From contig JAHDFD010000015.1 in the NCBI GenBank assembly GCA_020628375.1, positions 21,754-85,753 of the forward strand: DNA of 64,000 bases, written 5' to 3'. How positions within the stretch are numbered: the first letter of the stretch is position 1; the number at the start of each line of letters is the position of its first letter. The DNA is from Chitinophagales bacterium. Lineage in GTDB: Bacteria; Bacteroidota; Bacteroidia; Chitinophagales; UBA2359. Under the pieces are notes generated by a model. It did not search any database and was not told the origin of the DNA. It saw nothing but the letters and a program-made list of their open reading frames with translations. This document shows, piece by piece, positions 27,322-36,608 of this stretch. The translations under genes were made by a program, and so were the position numbers.

Positions 27322-28176
27322 ATGCCAGATATTTCAACTGATAAAATGTTACAGGCAGGTGTTCACTTCGGACATTTGCGTAAAAAATGGAATCCTAAAA
27401 TGAGCCCTTATATTTTCATGGAGAAAAAAGGGATTCATATAATCGACCTTAACAAAACTAAAAATGCTCTAGAAAAAGCAGGTGATGCAATGCGTTCAAT
27501 TGCACGTTCTGGTCGTCAGATCTTATTTGTTGCTACTAAAAAGCAAGCAAAAGAGATTATCGAGAATAATGCAGCACGTTGCAATATGCCTTTTGTTACT
27601 GAACGTTGGTTAGGAGGAATGTTAACAAACTTCGCAACTATTCGTAAGTCAGTTAATAAAATGCGCAGCATCGATAAGTTAATTAACGAAGCGAGTATTA
27701 CTAAGAAAGAGCGTTTGATGCTTACACGTGAAAAAAATAAAATGGAGCGTGTGTTAGGAGGTATTGCTGATATGAAGCGTATTCCTTCTGCTATATTCAT
27801 CGTTGATATTAGTTTTGAACACATTGCTTTGGTAGAATCTAAGAAATTAGGAATGAATACCTTCGCAATGGTTGATACTAATTCTGACCCGAACTTAGTA
27901 GATTTTCCGGTTCCTGCAAACGACGATGCTTCTAAATCGATAGAGTTAATTACTAACTATTTAACCGATTGTATTATCGAAGGATTAAAAGAGCGTGAGC
28001 AGAACAAAGATCTTCAACAAGCTGCCAAAGCAGATGAAGATGGTGATGGAGAAAAGCGTACACGTCGTAGAAGAAAAAAAGCCGACAGTAATGATGCTGC
28101 TCCAGAGGAGAAAGCAGAAGCTTCTGCTAAAGAAGGTGGCGATGAGGCACCTGCTTCTGAAGAAAAAGAAGCATAA
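27322..28176 (+). CDS. rpsB: 30S ribosomal protein S2
   Basis: The ATG at 27322 gives MPDISTDKMLQAGVHFGH, the normal S2 N-terminus, and 284 residues; an ATG-less extension to 27283 is not credible. Conserved S2 blocks include MSPYIFMEKKGIHIIDLNKT, RWLGGMLTNFATIR and VDTNSDPNLVDFPVPANDDA. The last roughly 45 residues are an added low-complexity tail, first basic (GEKRTRRRRKKA) and then acidic (EEKAEASAKEGGDEAPASEE), a feature seen in other Bacteroidota S2 proteins. It lies 57 bases after rpsI in the same operon, and a terminator hairpin follows before tsf. Confidence 0.97.
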   Translation: MPDISTDKMLQAGVHFGHLRKKWNPKMSPYIFMEKKGIHIIDLNKTKNALEKAGDAMRSIARSGRQILFVATKKQAKEIIENNAARCNMPFVTERWLGGMLTNFATIRKSVNKMRSIDKLINEASITKKERLMLTREKNKMERVLGGIADMKRIPSAIFIVDISFEHIALVESKKLGMNTFAMVDTNSDPNLVDFPVPANDDASKSIELITNYLTDCIIEGLKEREQNKDLQQAAKADEDGDGEKRTRRRRKKADSNDAAPEEKAEASAKEGGDEAPASEEKEA

Positions 28177-28209
28177 TCTTTGGCGAAATAATAACCAAAA
28201 TACGCAGAT

Positions 28210-28247
28210 AGCTAATCGCCTCCGAGCCATTAGCTATTTGTTTTTTT
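28210..28247 (+). terminator. Intrinsic terminator between rpsB and tsf
   Basis: AGCTAAT (28210-28216) pairs with ATTAGCT (28229-28235), with an inner GC/GC step, and is followed by ATTTG and seven T. Some readthrough to tsf is likely, since S2 and EF-Ts are often co-expressed. A 16-base perfect palindrome AATTCCAATTGGAATT (28251-28266) follows directly. Confidence 0.72.
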
Positions 28248-28310
28248 AGGAATTCCAATTGGAATTTTAAAACATCTATTAATAATATTTAAAACTTAAA
28301 AATTTTAATC

Positions 28311-29144
28311 ATGGCTATAACTGCCTCTTTAGTAAATGAATTGCGTAAAATTACAGGCGCAGGAATGATGGACTGTAAAAAAGCCTTAACTGAAACAGGT
28401 GGCGATATTGAAGCAGCTATCGACTTTTTACGTAAAAAAGGTCAGAAAGTAGCAGCTAAACGTGCAGATCGCGATGCTTCAGAAGGTGTTGTTATTGCAC
28501 AAACTAACGCTGATAATACTGCCGGTACAGTAATTTATGTTACTTGTGAAACAGATTTCGTTTCTAAGAATGAAGATTTTGTAAAATTCGCTCAAACAAT
28601 TTCTGATGCTGCTCAGGCAAATATGCCCGCCGATAAAGATGCGATGCTAGCAATCGAAATCGATGGTAAAGCTGTTTCAGAACACTTATTGGAACAATGT
28701 GGTAAAATTGGTGAGAAAATTGAATTAGCTAACTACGAATTACTTTCAGGTGATGCTATTGTTGCATACAACCACGCTGGAAATAAAATTGGTGTTTTAG
28801 TTGAACTAAACAAAAACTCTGAAGCTGCTTTAGTTGCTGGTAGAGATGCTGCTATGCAAATTGCTGCTATGCGTGCAATTGCTGTTGACGAATCAGGTAT
28901 TTCTCAGGATATTTTAGATCGTGAGTTCAAAGTAGGTCGTGATCAGGCAATTGAAGAAGGAAAGCCGGAAGCAATTGTTGATAAAATTGCAAATGGTCGT
29001 GTACAGAAGTTTATCAAAGAGTCAACTTTGTTGAATCAGGCCTTTGTTAAAGATTCTAAGCAAAATGTTGCTCAATATTTAGGTTCTGTTGAAAGCGGTT
29101 TAACTGTTGCTTCATTTAAGCGTGTTGCTTTAGGAGCACTTTAA
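28311..29144 (+). CDS. tsf: Elongation factor Ts
   Basis: The 277-residue protein begins with the EF-Ts UBA-like domain (VNELRKITGAGMMDCKKALTE, then GDIEAAIDFLRKKGQKVAAK) and the core TDFVSKNEDF, the Asp-Phe pair that contacts the EF-Tu switch and releases GDP. The C-terminal module ends GSVESGLTVASFKRVALGAL. It recycles EF-Tu during elongation. It follows rpsB after a terminator-like hairpin, so it may have both readthrough and its own promoter. Length is normal. Confidence 0.97.
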   Translation: MAITASLVNELRKITGAGMMDCKKALTETGGDIEAAIDFLRKKGQKVAAKRADRDASEGVVIAQTNADNTAGTVIYVTCETDFVSKNEDFVKFAQTISDAAQANMPADKDAMLAIEIDGKAVSEHLLEQCGKIGEKIELANYELLSGDAIVAYNHAGNKIGVLVELNKNSEAALVAGRDAAMQIAAMRAIAVDESGISQDILDREFKVGRDQAIEEGKPEAIVDKIANGRVQKFIKESTLLNQAFVKDSKQNVAQYLGSVESGLTVASFKRVALGAL

Positions 29145-29173
29145 TCTTAATTCAGACTATAAAAATATTTGAA

Positions 29174-29207
29174 GCCATTACTAGCAAAGTTAGTAATGGC
29201 TTTTTTT
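29174..29207 (+). terminator. Strong bidirectional terminator between tsf and pyrG
   Basis: Perfect 10-base stem GCCATTACTA / TAGTAATGGC with a 7-base loop and seven T after it on the plus strand. Convergent pyrG ends at 29216, so both genes could use it. Confidence 0.85.
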
Positions 29208-29215
29208 AAATTGTA

Positions 29216-30829
29216 TTATTGCTTATTGTGGTTAATAGCTGCTTTTACTAAATCTCTGAATAAAGGATGCGGAGCTATAACCCTGCTTTTCAATTCTGGG
29301 TGAAATTGTACACCTACAAACCAGGGATGTTGATTGTTGTCTAATTCTACAATTTCTACTAATTCGCTCATTTCATTTATACCAACTGCCAATAAACCTG
29401 CTTGTTCAAATTGTTTCAGGAATTTATTATTGAACTCGAATCGATGACGGTGTCGTTCTTCTATTTTTGAACTTTTATATGCTTTTATAGCATGACTATC
29501 TTCCTTAAGACTGCATTCATAAGCTCCTAAACGCATTGTTCCGCCCATTTTAGTTACTCGCTTTTGAGCCTCCATAAGGTCTATAACTGGTGCTTCTGTA
29601 GTTCTATCCATTTCAGAAGAATGGGCATCGGTTAAGCCAAGCACGTTTCTGGCAAATTCAATAACCGCACATTGCATACCTAAGCAAATACCGAGAAAAG
29701 GAATTTTATTTTCGCGTACATATTTTACTGCTTCTATCTTACCTTCTATACCTCTGTCCCCAAAACCAGGAGCTACTAAAACTGCATCTTTGTCTGCAAG
29801 TAATTCGTCAACAGTGTCTTCGTTTATATGTTCTGAATGTACAGATACAACGTTTACTTTACACTGATGAAATGCACCTGCATGAACAAAAGCTTCCTGA
29901 ATGGATTTATAGGCATCGGGTAACTCAACATACTTGCCAACTAAGCCAATGGTTACTGCTTTCTTTGGCTTCTGAATTCGATCTAAAAACTGTTTCCATT
30001 TACGTAAATCTGGTTTTTTTCTGTTTTGGATTCTAAGCTTATCGAGAACAATAGTGTCTATTTTTTCTTCTTGTAAAGCTATAGGAACATGGTAGATTGA
30101 ATCTGCATCGGCACATTCTATTACAGAGTTATCATCAACATTACAGAATAAGGCTAATTTGGCTTTTATCTCATCTGAAACAGGATGCTCGGTTCGGCAA
30201 ACTAAAATATCGGGTTGAATTCCATTTTTTGCAAGCTCTTTAACTGAGTGTTGAGTTGGTTTGGTTTTTAGCTCTCCGGCAGCACTTAAATAGGGCAGTA
30301 AGGTCAGGTGAATAACAATGCAATTCTGAGAACCTAATTCCCATTTCATTTGTCGAACACTTTCTATATAAGGAAGCGATTCTATATCACCAACAGTTCC
30401 ACCTAATTCCGTTATCAGTACATCGTAGTCTCCGGTATTAGCAAGCATCTTCATGCGCCTTTTTATTTCATCGGTAATATGTGGAATAACCTGAACTGTC
30501 TTGCCAAGGTAATCACCTGCACGTTCTCTTTCAATAACTGTTTGATAAACACGTCCGGTGGTAACATTATTATCTTGTGAAGTATTGATATTTAAAAAAC
30601 GTTCGTAATGCCCTAAGTCTAAATCGGTTTCTGCGCCATCATCAGTTACGTAACATTCTCCGTGTTCATAAGGGTTCAATGTACCAGGATCAACATTAAT
30701 ATACGGATCGAATTTTTGTATGGTAACACGCAAGCCTCTTGCCTGCAGAAGTTTTGCCAGTGAAGCGGCTACAATTCCTTTTCCTAAAGATGAAGTAACA
30801 CCACCGGTTACGAATATATGCTTTGTCAT
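29216..30829 (-). CDS. pyrG: CTP synthase
   Basis: The 537-residue protein makes CTP from UTP, ATP and glutamine. The N-terminal synthase domain opens [19 protein letters not shown] with the P-loop-like SSLGKG, followed by [20 protein letters not shown] and the UTP-site region [15 protein letters not shown]. The C-terminal class I amidotransferase domain (about 292-537) has the nucleophile Cys382 in LGICLGMQ and the His-Glu pair in QFHPE near the end. Length is standard. It is transcribed alone on the minus strand, facing tsf. Confidence 0.98.
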   Translation of the reverse strand: MTKHIFVTGGVTSSLGKGIVAASLAKLLQARGLRVTIQKFDPYINVDPGTLNPYEHGECYVTDDGAETDLDLGHYERFLNINTSQDNNVTTGRVYQTVIERERAGDYLGKTVQVIPHITDEIKRRMKMLANTGDYDVLITELGGTVGDIESLPYIESVRQMKWELGSQNCIVIHLTLLPYLSAAGELKTKPTQHSVKELAKNGIQPDILVCRTEHPVSDEIKAKLALFCNVDDNSVIECADADSIYHVPIALQEEKIDTIVLDKLRIQNRKKPDLRKWKQFLDRIQKPKKAVTIGLVGKYVELPDAYKSIQEAFVHAGAFHQCKVNVVSVHSEHINEDTVDELLADKDAVLVAPGFGDRGIEGKIEAVKYVRENKIPFLGICLGMQCAVIEFARNVLGLTDAHSSEMDRTTEAPVIDLMEAQKRVTKMGGTMRLGAYECSLKEDSHAIKAYKSSKIEERHRHRFEFNNKFLKQFEQAGLLAVGINEMSELVEIVELDNNQHPWFVGVQFHPELKSRVIAPHPLFRDLVKAAINHNKQ

Positions 30830-30894
30830 GATTTCTGAAGACCTTGCGTAAACAAAGCAAACAAATTTACGCTTTTATTTTGGGGCTTAGTGTT

Positions 30895-31479
30895 TTATGA
30901 AGAAAAATCAATGTCTTTGTATAGTTCTTGCAATGAAATAGAAATATCAACACTTTCTAATTGAAAGCTTCCAGTCTCATAAGTTTTGATCTGCCATATA
31001 TCTATACCTTCTTTCTTGGTGAAAACTTCAACGCTTTGTTTGGATTGATCTATTAAAACATATTCTTGTAAACTTGGTATTGAACGATATATAGAAAACT
31101 TTTCATGAAGGTCATAAGCACTTGTACTTTTCGATAGTACTTCAACTATAACAATAGGATTGGTAACAGCGTTCTTGTCTTTATCAGAAAAGTTGGCTTT
31201 CCCACATATTATAGAGGCATCGGGTAATAAGTAGCTGTTTTTCTTATCAATAAATACTTTTAGGTCTGAGTTGAACGCTTCACAGTCTTTACCATTAAGT
31301 GCGATAGTAAATTGAGTAGTGATTCTTGTACTTAATCGGCTATGATTAAAACTTCCACCTGCCATATATTTAATGGTTCCGTTCAAGTATTCAACCCTTC
31401 CCTCGTAAGCATTAGCAATAGCAAAATATTCACTTACACTGTAATGCTCTTTTAATTCTTCTTGTTTAAGTTCGCCCAT
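30895..31479 (-). CDS. Uma2-family (DUF820) PD-(D/E)XK nuclease-like protein
   Basis: The 194-residue protein shows the Uma2 pattern: the YxxxxxxxGRVEYLNGTIKYM opening, HSRLSTRITTQF helix, then the nuclease core with D87 (LLPDASI) and E113 (IVIVEVLSKST), and a DLHEKFSIYRSIPSLQEYVLI segment. The fold is restriction-endonuclease-like, but cellular function of these proteins is unknown; they multiply in cyanobacteria and some Bacteroidota and may come with mobile DNA. It lies between pyrG and the divergent helicase gene, with 84 bases to the latter. Family assignment is firm; activity is not. Confidence 0.9.
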   Translation of the reverse strand: MGELKQEELKEHYSVSEYFAIANAYEGRVEYLNGTIKYMAGGSFNHSRLSTRITTQFTIALNGKDCEAFNSDLKVFIDKKNSYLLPDASIICGKANFSDKDKNAVTNPIVIVEVLSKSTSAYDLHEKFSIYRSIPSLQEYVLIDQSKQSVEVFTKKEGIDIWQIKTYETGSFQLESVDISISLQELYKDIDFSS

Positions 31480-31563
31480 GGTGTTAATTATATTCGTAAA
31501 ATTAATAGAATTACAATTAACTTCGTCCTTTTATTTCTCTCGCTTAAAAACTACTAAAAAACT

Positions 31564-33897
31564 ATGTCTTATCTCGACGAATTAAATGAAGTACAACGTG
31601 AAGCTGTTACAACGATCGAAGGTCCGGTAATGATCATTGCTGGTCCGGGATCAGGAAAAACGCGCGTTCTAACCTACAGAATTGCACATTTAATGAATTG
31701 CGGGATAGATCCGTTCAATATTCTTGCTTTGACTTTTACGAATAAGGCAGCAAAAGAAATGAGAGAACGTATCGAAAGTATAGTAGGTTTGGAAGCACGA
31801 AGTCTATGGATGGGAACATTCCACTCCGTTTTTGCCCGTTTACTAAGAACAGAAGCTCCCTTGTTGGGCTATCCTAGTAATTTCAGTATTTACGATACAA
31901 CAGATACTAAGAGTTTAATAAAACAGATCGTTAAAGAACTAAACCTGAGCCCTGATCTGTATAAACCCGGTTATGTTTATAATCGTATTTCTTCCGCTAA
32001 AAATGGCTTGATAAGTCCGGCTGCTTACGCCGCAAATTTTCAGCTAATATCTGAAGATGAGGCAAGCGGAAGACCTAAAGTTGGAGAAATATACAGGTTG
32101 TATTGTGAACGTTGTTTTCGAGCTGGAGCCATGGATTTCGATGATCTTTTACTTAAAACACATAAATTGATCACCACCTTTCCTGAAGCATTATATAAAT
32201 ATCAGCATAAGTTTCAGTTTTTGATGATCGATGAGTTTCAGGATACGAATATGTTGCAGTATGAAATCGTTAAAAAGCTGGCGGCTGCACATGAAAATAT
32301 TGCCGTAGTTGGTGATGATGCTCAGAGTATTTATGCTTTCAGAGGGGCAACTATACAAAACATTCTGAACTTCCAGAATGATTATAATGATCTTAAAATA
32401 TTCAAGCTAGAACAGAATTACCGTTCAACTAAAAAAATCGTAGAAATTGCCAATAAGGTAATTGCCAATAACAGAGATCAAATTAAAAAGTCGATCTGGA
32501 CAGATAATGAAAATGGAGATAGAATAAAACAGATCATTGCTGCAAGTGATGGTGAAGAAGGAAAGATCATAGCGGGAACGGTCTTCAGTGAAAAAATGAA
32601 TCATCAGCGAAGGAATAAAGATTTTGCTGTGCTTTACAGAACGAATGCTCAATCGCGTGCATTCGAGGAAGCATTACGTAAAATGAATATTCCCTATAAA
32701 GTATATGGTGGATTGTCGTTCTACCAAAGAAAGGAGATCAAAGATATGTTGGCGTATTTACGGTTAACTGTGAATTTCCAGGATGAAGAAGCTTTGCGTA
32801 GAGTTATCAACTATCCAACTAGAGGAATTGGTGCAACAACCTTACAGAAAGTTACCATATTGGCTAATCAGGAAGAAAAAAGTTTCTGGGATATTATCAG
32901 TAATATTCATGCTTTTCAATTCAGTACAAGAGTGAAAACTGCTATTGGCAACTTTGTTACAATGATACAGAGTTTTAATGCAGAAGTAGGGACAAAATCG
33001 GCTTATGATATTGCATTTTTGATCGGTAAAACGACTGGTTTGCAATCAAACTTGTATCAGGATAAAACAGTAGAAGGCATTAGTCGTTATGAAAACTTTC
33101 AGGAATTATTAAACTCTATACAAGAGTTTTCTAATCCGACAACTCCGTCGAGTATTGAAGTTGCTGCTGAAGAAAAAGATACAAGCTTAGGGGCGTATCT
33201 TCAACAGGTTGCTTTATTGACCGATCAGGATAGCGATAAAACGAAAGAAGATAGCGTTAGCCTGATGACCATTCATGCTGCTAAAGGCTTGGAGTTTCCT
33301 GTTGTTTTTGTCGTAGGAATGGAAGAAGAGTTATTCCCTTCCCGTTTATCGGTTAATTCAAGGGAAGAAATAGAGGAGGAGCGACGATTATTTTATGTTG
33401 CTGTAACACGTGGTGAAAAGAAGATATTTTTATCACATGCTAAAATGCGTTATCGTTTTGGTAAACTGAATTATTGTGAGCCAAGTCGTTTTATAGATGA
33501 ACTTTCTGGCATTGATATGGAGGTGATCGGATCGAGAAAACCTCAGCGTTCAGCAGATTTTTTAGGATCGGGGAATAATTATAACAATCGTAGTGGCGGT
33601 TATAATTGGAAGAAAAAAAATAGCTCAAGCCCTAAATCTTCAATAAAAGATCTAAGACCAAAAGGGAATTTTAAAAAGCTGACCAAAAAACATAATCCTC
33701 AGGCTTATGTTCCTTTTAGCGCAAGTAATATCGATGAAATTCAGGAAGGTAAAACAGTCAAACACGAACGATTTGGTACGGGTTTGGTTGAAGTGGTAGA
33801 AAAAGGTGATAAAGGACCTATTGCAACTATTATGTTTAATGGAATGGGGCGAAAAAGAATTTTATTGAAGTTTGCTAAACTTCAGGTTCTTGATTGA
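31564..33897 (+). CDS. uvrD: UvrD/PcrA-type superfamily 1 DNA helicase
   Basis: The 777-residue protein has the SF1A motifs in order: Q motif (LNEVQREAV), Walker A G27-P-G-S-G-K-T33, TFTNKAAKEMRERI, Walker B with DE at 223-224 (MIDEFQDTN), GDDAQSIYAFRGA, LEQNYRSTKKIV, and late motifs VSLMTIHAAKGLEFPVVFVV and VAVTRGEKKIFLSHA. The tail ends with a small Tudor/KOW-like segment (GKTVKHERFGTGLVEVVEKG), the PcrA/UvrD C-terminal mark for RNA polymerase or partner contact. It should unwind 3'-5' in nucleotide excision and mismatch repair or replication restart. I cannot separate UvrD from PcrA, hence the general symbol. The VOC gene follows 29 bases later. Confidence 0.95.
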   Translation: MSYLDELNEVQREAVTTIEGPVMIIAGPGSGKTRVLTYRIAHLMNCGIDPFNILALTFTNKAAKEMRERIESIVGLEARSLWMGTFHSVFARLLRTEAPLLGYPSNFSIYDTTDTKSLIKQIVKELNLSPDLYKPGYVYNRISSAKNGLISPAAYAANFQLISEDEASGRPKVGEIYRLYCERCFRAGAMDFDDLLLKTHKLITTFPEALYKYQHKFQFLMIDEFQDTNMLQYEIVKKLAAAHENIAVVGDDAQSIYAFRGATIQNILNFQNDYNDLKIFKLEQNYRSTKKIVEIANKVIANNRDQIKKSIWTDNENGDRIKQIIAASDGEEGKIIAGTVFSEKMNHQRRNKDFAVLYRTNAQSRAFEEALRKMNIPYKVYGGLSFYQRKEIKDMLAYLRLTVNFQDEEALRRVINYPTRGIGATTLQKVTILANQEEKSFWDIISNIHAFQFSTRVKTAIGNFVTMIQSFNAEVGTKSAYDIAFLIGKTTGLQSNLYQDKTVEGISRYENFQELLNSIQEFSNPTTPSSIEVAAEEKDTSLGAYLQQVALLTDQDSDKTKEDSVSLMTIHAAKGLEFPVVFVVGMEEELFPSRLSVNSREEIEEERRLFYVAVTRGEKKIFLSHAKMRYRFGKLNYCEPSRFIDELSGIDMEVIGSRKPQRSADFLGSGNNYNNRSGGYNWKKKNSSSPKSSIKDLRPKGNFKKLTKKHNPQAYVPFSASNIDEIQEGKTVKHERFGTGLVEVVEKGDKGPIATIMFNGMGRKRILLKFAKLQVLD

Positions 33898-33926
33898 TTT
33901 GTTCATTCATAAAGAAAAATTAATTT

Positions 33927-34334
33927 ATGTTTCACTACGCGTTCAAAGTAAAAGATATTGAAAGTACCCGTAAATTTTACATCGATATTTTAGGTTGTGA
34001 GGAAGGGAGATCTACCGAGCATTGGATTGATTTTAACTTCTTTGGAAATCAACTTTCAGCGCATATAAGTTCTGATTTACCCGAACCTGATTTTTGTAGT
34101 AAAGTTGATGGAATAAAAGTGCCAATGCCTCATTTTGGCTGCCTGTTGAGTCCCGATCATTTCAGGGAAGTACAGCGTCGACTGGAAGAAGCGAATATTG
34201 AATTTATTGTTTCGCCACAAATGCGGTACAAAGGAAAAACCGGAGAACAATTAACTATGTTTATTATGGATTACAGTAAAAATTCCATAGAATTCAAGGC
34301 ATTTACCAATGAAGAAGATGTGTTCGCAGTTTGA
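33927..34334 (+). CDS. VOC superfamily (glyoxalase-fold) protein
   Basis: The 135-residue protein has two beta-alpha-beta-beta-beta modules. The opening FHYAFKVKDIESTRKFYIDI and DILGCEEGRSTEHWIDFNFF, and the closing GEQLTMFIMDYSKNSIEFKA, are the standard VOC pattern. Possible metal ligands include His3 and Glu at the IEFKAF strand. VOC members range from glyoxalase and dioxygenase to resistance proteins, so no reaction can be stated. It lies 29 bases after the helicase on the same strand and may share its transcript; the next gene converges on it. Confidence 0.85.
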   Translation: MFHYAFKVKDIESTRKFYIDILGCEEGRSTEHWIDFNFFGNQLSAHISSDLPEPDFCSKVDGIKVPMPHFGCLLSPDHFREVQRRLEEANIEFIVSPQMRYKGKTGEQLTMFIMDYSKNSIEFKAFTNEEDVFAV

Positions 34335-34340
34335 GTAAAT

Positions 34341-34871
34341 CTATCTTCCAAATTGGAAACTTTGAGTATTTACATTTTGACATATCACTCTTCCACAGTC
34401 GAAAAAAGTCGTTAAAACATGTTCATTTAGCGGTATGTTTTTTAAAGAACGATCATGTAATTTAGACAATTCTGTAGAAATAAAAACTTTGTCTTCTTCT
34501 TGAGCAATGTAAAGTTTAATATGTTTTCTATAGGCATAATATTTATCAGGAGTATTTTCATCATAAACAACAAATGCTACCGAACCCTCAATCAGGTCTA
34601 TAACACGCATCAAAGCTTCCTTTGTTGAAAAGCTATCGTAAATTACAAACCATTCGATCAAATTGGCTATGATCTCCTCTTGACTTTTTTGATATAATGA
34701 ATATCCATAAATTTCTAATTTTGCTTTTATTGAATCAATATTTTGAATAGTTCCTTTTAAAACAATAGCGAATTTTCCATGCTGGCTAGCTTTAGATTCA
34801 TATTGTCCATCGAAAGGTGCTCTTTCATTTTGGAATTGGCGGTTTAAAGTCTTTTCAAGATAGTTTGACAT
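34341..34871 (-). CDS. Degenerate GlmS-like class II amidotransferase domain protein
   Basis: The 176-residue protein aligns by eye with the middle and end of the glutaminase domain of GlmS: FAIVLKGTIQNIDSIKAKL corresponds to the IVVVHNGIIEN block, EEIIANLIEWF to DTEVIAHLV, IEGSVAFVVYDENTPDKYYA to the GAYGTVIMDSRHPDTLLAA region, and KVFISTELSKL to NFIASDQLAL. The N-terminal part with the catalytic Cys1 is missing. Oxyanion and substrate residues are also changed (Asn-Gly to K39-G40, the Asp of DTEV to Gln64). The protein cannot be a glutaminase as read. It is a standalone pseudo-amidotransferase, either a remnant kept by selection or a binding protein. It converges on the VOC gene and has no isomerase domain. 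Confidence 0.7.
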   Translation of the reverse strand: MSNYLEKTLNRQFQNERAPFDGQYESKASQHGKFAIVLKGTIQNIDSIKAKLEIYGYSLYQKSQEEIIANLIEWFVIYDSFSTKEALMRVIDLIEGSVAFVVYDENTPDKYYAYRKHIKLYIAQEEDKVFISTELSKLHDRSLKNIPLNEHVLTTFFDCGRVICQNVNTQSFQFGR

Positions 34872-35109
34872 AAAAACTAATTTTATCGGTGTTTTTAATT
34901 TTATATTTCAAATATCTCTGATAATCAACGATTTATAAACTTCATATTTTAATTAAAAACTTTTTATTTTTCTGAGTTTTTCATTGAAAAATGGCAAATT
35001 TTAGATGTAATCTGCTGATTATTAGTGGATTATGTTTTTTGGTTTTTTCTGTTTAATTTTTTAGTTTTATGCTGTTTTATTTAAGGAGAATTTATCCGTA
35101 ACTCATATT

Positions 35110-36549
35110 ATGAAGAACAGTAAGCTTTTAACTTTCTTAAAAACACTTAACGATAGTGAATTAAAAGAGTGGGGGAAATACATTGAACTGAATTCCAATA
35201 AAAAAGCAAAAGATGCAATTACCTTTTTCAACTATTTGAAAAAATATCATCCTGAGTTTCCGGAGAAAAAAATTGCTAAAGAAGTAATTGCACGAAAAAT
35301 TTATCCTAATGAAACCAACGGGATAAAGAAAATCGAAAATCTAATGTTCAAATTCGGAATAATATTAGAAGATTTTCTGGTGTTAGATCAGCTTAAAAAG
35401 AAAGAAAAAGAAAGAGAATTCTTATTGCTTCAATCTTTAAAAGAAAGAAAACTTGATAAATTCTTTTTCAAAAAAACTGACGAACTTGAGAGAAAATGGG
35501 ATATTGAAAAACATGTTGGAGCTGAACATACACATTATATGTATCGTTTGCAACGCATTAGGCTATCGCACCCGAATTACGAAGGAAGAATAAGTAATAA
35601 TTATGATGTTAAAAGCCTTATTAGGAATATAGAGCAGTATTATTTAGCTGTTAAGATGCATTTGAATATTAGTGATGTTGCAACCCATTCTTATGTTGAT
35701 ACTAAAGAGGAATCGGTTAATTACCAGTTAATGCCAATTGAACAGATTATAGCGTTCGCGAATACGAATAAAGGTCAACACTCAATACATGTTTTATTAT
35801 TCTTAAAGATCTATCAGGCGTTCAAAGGAGATTTGAATAGTATTGGAGAGTTACAGGAACTCAGGAAGTTATTCTTTGAAAATGCTGATAGATTCACACC
35901 CGGAGAACAGTCGGATGTTGTGACACTCTACCTGAATTTTTTATTTTTTGAAAAATACAAGGAAGGAGAATTACAGGCAATTAATGATCTGTTTTTATTG
36001 AACAAGTTTTCTACTGAAAAGAAATTTTTGATCTATAAAGGACATATTGCAATTGATCATTTTCAAAATATCGTAAATATTGGCTGTGCAGCTAAAGAAC
36101 TCGATTGGACTGAACGTTTCATCGAAGAATACGCTCCTTATGTAGAAACTGGTAATGAAGATGGAATTGCTTTGTCCAAAATGGCATTTTATCTTAAGAA
36201 AAAAGATTACGATAAAGTATTAAACACTTTGGCACAGTTGAAATTTAAAAATGCTTTTAATAATGCCTTTGGTAGAGCAATGCAATTGATCGCTTATTTT
36301 GAAACAGAAGGATTTGAAGAACTCTTTTATAATGCTACTAAATCCTTCAACTTGTTTTTAATACGGAATAAAACACTTTCTGATCGACACAAAAAGTCAT
36401 TTAATAATTTTATCATTTTTGCAAAAAAAATTGATGATGCAAGAAATGAATATAAATCTGATATTAAAGCTTTAAAGCAAGAAATTCTTGATTGTAAACT
36501 AATTGTTTATCAGTCGTGGCTTTTGGAAAAACTGGAAGAAGCAAAATAA
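35110..36549 (+). CDS. Alpha-helical protein of unknown function
   Basis: The 479-residue protein has no signal peptide and is almost entirely predicted helical, rich in Lys, Glu, Asn and Phe. Helical pairs such as LRKLFFENADRFTPGEQSDV and GHIAIDHFQNIVNIGCAAKE suggest a TPR-like or other alpha-solenoid arrangement. I do not recognise a domain. Similar large Lys-Glu-rich helical proteins of unknown role occur in Saprospiria-type genomes, and the partial gene at the right edge of this window has the same character. The 238-base upstream gap is very AT-rich and should hold its promoter. It is transcribed alone. Confident only that it is a coding gene. Confidence 0.75.
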   Translation: MKNSKLLTFLKTLNDSELKEWGKYIELNSNKKAKDAITFFNYLKKYHPEFPEKKIAKEVIARKIYPNETNGIKKIENLMFKFGIILEDFLVLDQLKKKEKEREFLLLQSLKERKLDKFFFKKTDELERKWDIEKHVGAEHTHYMYRLQRIRLSHPNYEGRISNNYDVKSLIRNIEQYYLAVKMHLNISDVATHSYVDTKEESVNYQLMPIEQIIAFANTNKGQHSIHVLLFLKIYQAFKGDLNSIGELQELRKLFFENADRFTPGEQSDVVTLYLNFLFFEKYKEGELQAINDLFLLNKFSTEKKFLIYKGHIAIDHFQNIVNIGCAAKELDWTERFIEEYAPYVETGNEDGIALSKMAFYLKKKDYDKVLNTLAQLKFKNAFNNAFGRAMQLIAYFETEGFEELFYNATKSFNLFLIRNKTLSDRHKKSFNNFIIFAKKIDDARNEYKSDIKALKQEILDCKLIVYQSWLLEKLEEAK

Positions 36550-36553
36550 AAAA

Positions 36554-36592
36554 GCCAATCTAAGGGTATGTTTTAGATTGGCAAAAAAAGCA
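36554..36592 (-). terminator. Terminator for the lipoprotein gene ending at 36609
   Basis: Perfect stem GCCAATCTAA / TTAGATTGGC, followed on the minus strand by six T. On the plus strand A runs flank the stem, so it suits the minus-strand gene; the plus-strand gene ends 5 bases before it. Confidence 0.7.
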
Positions 36593-36608
36593 TAATGAGA
36601 TTTTTTAA

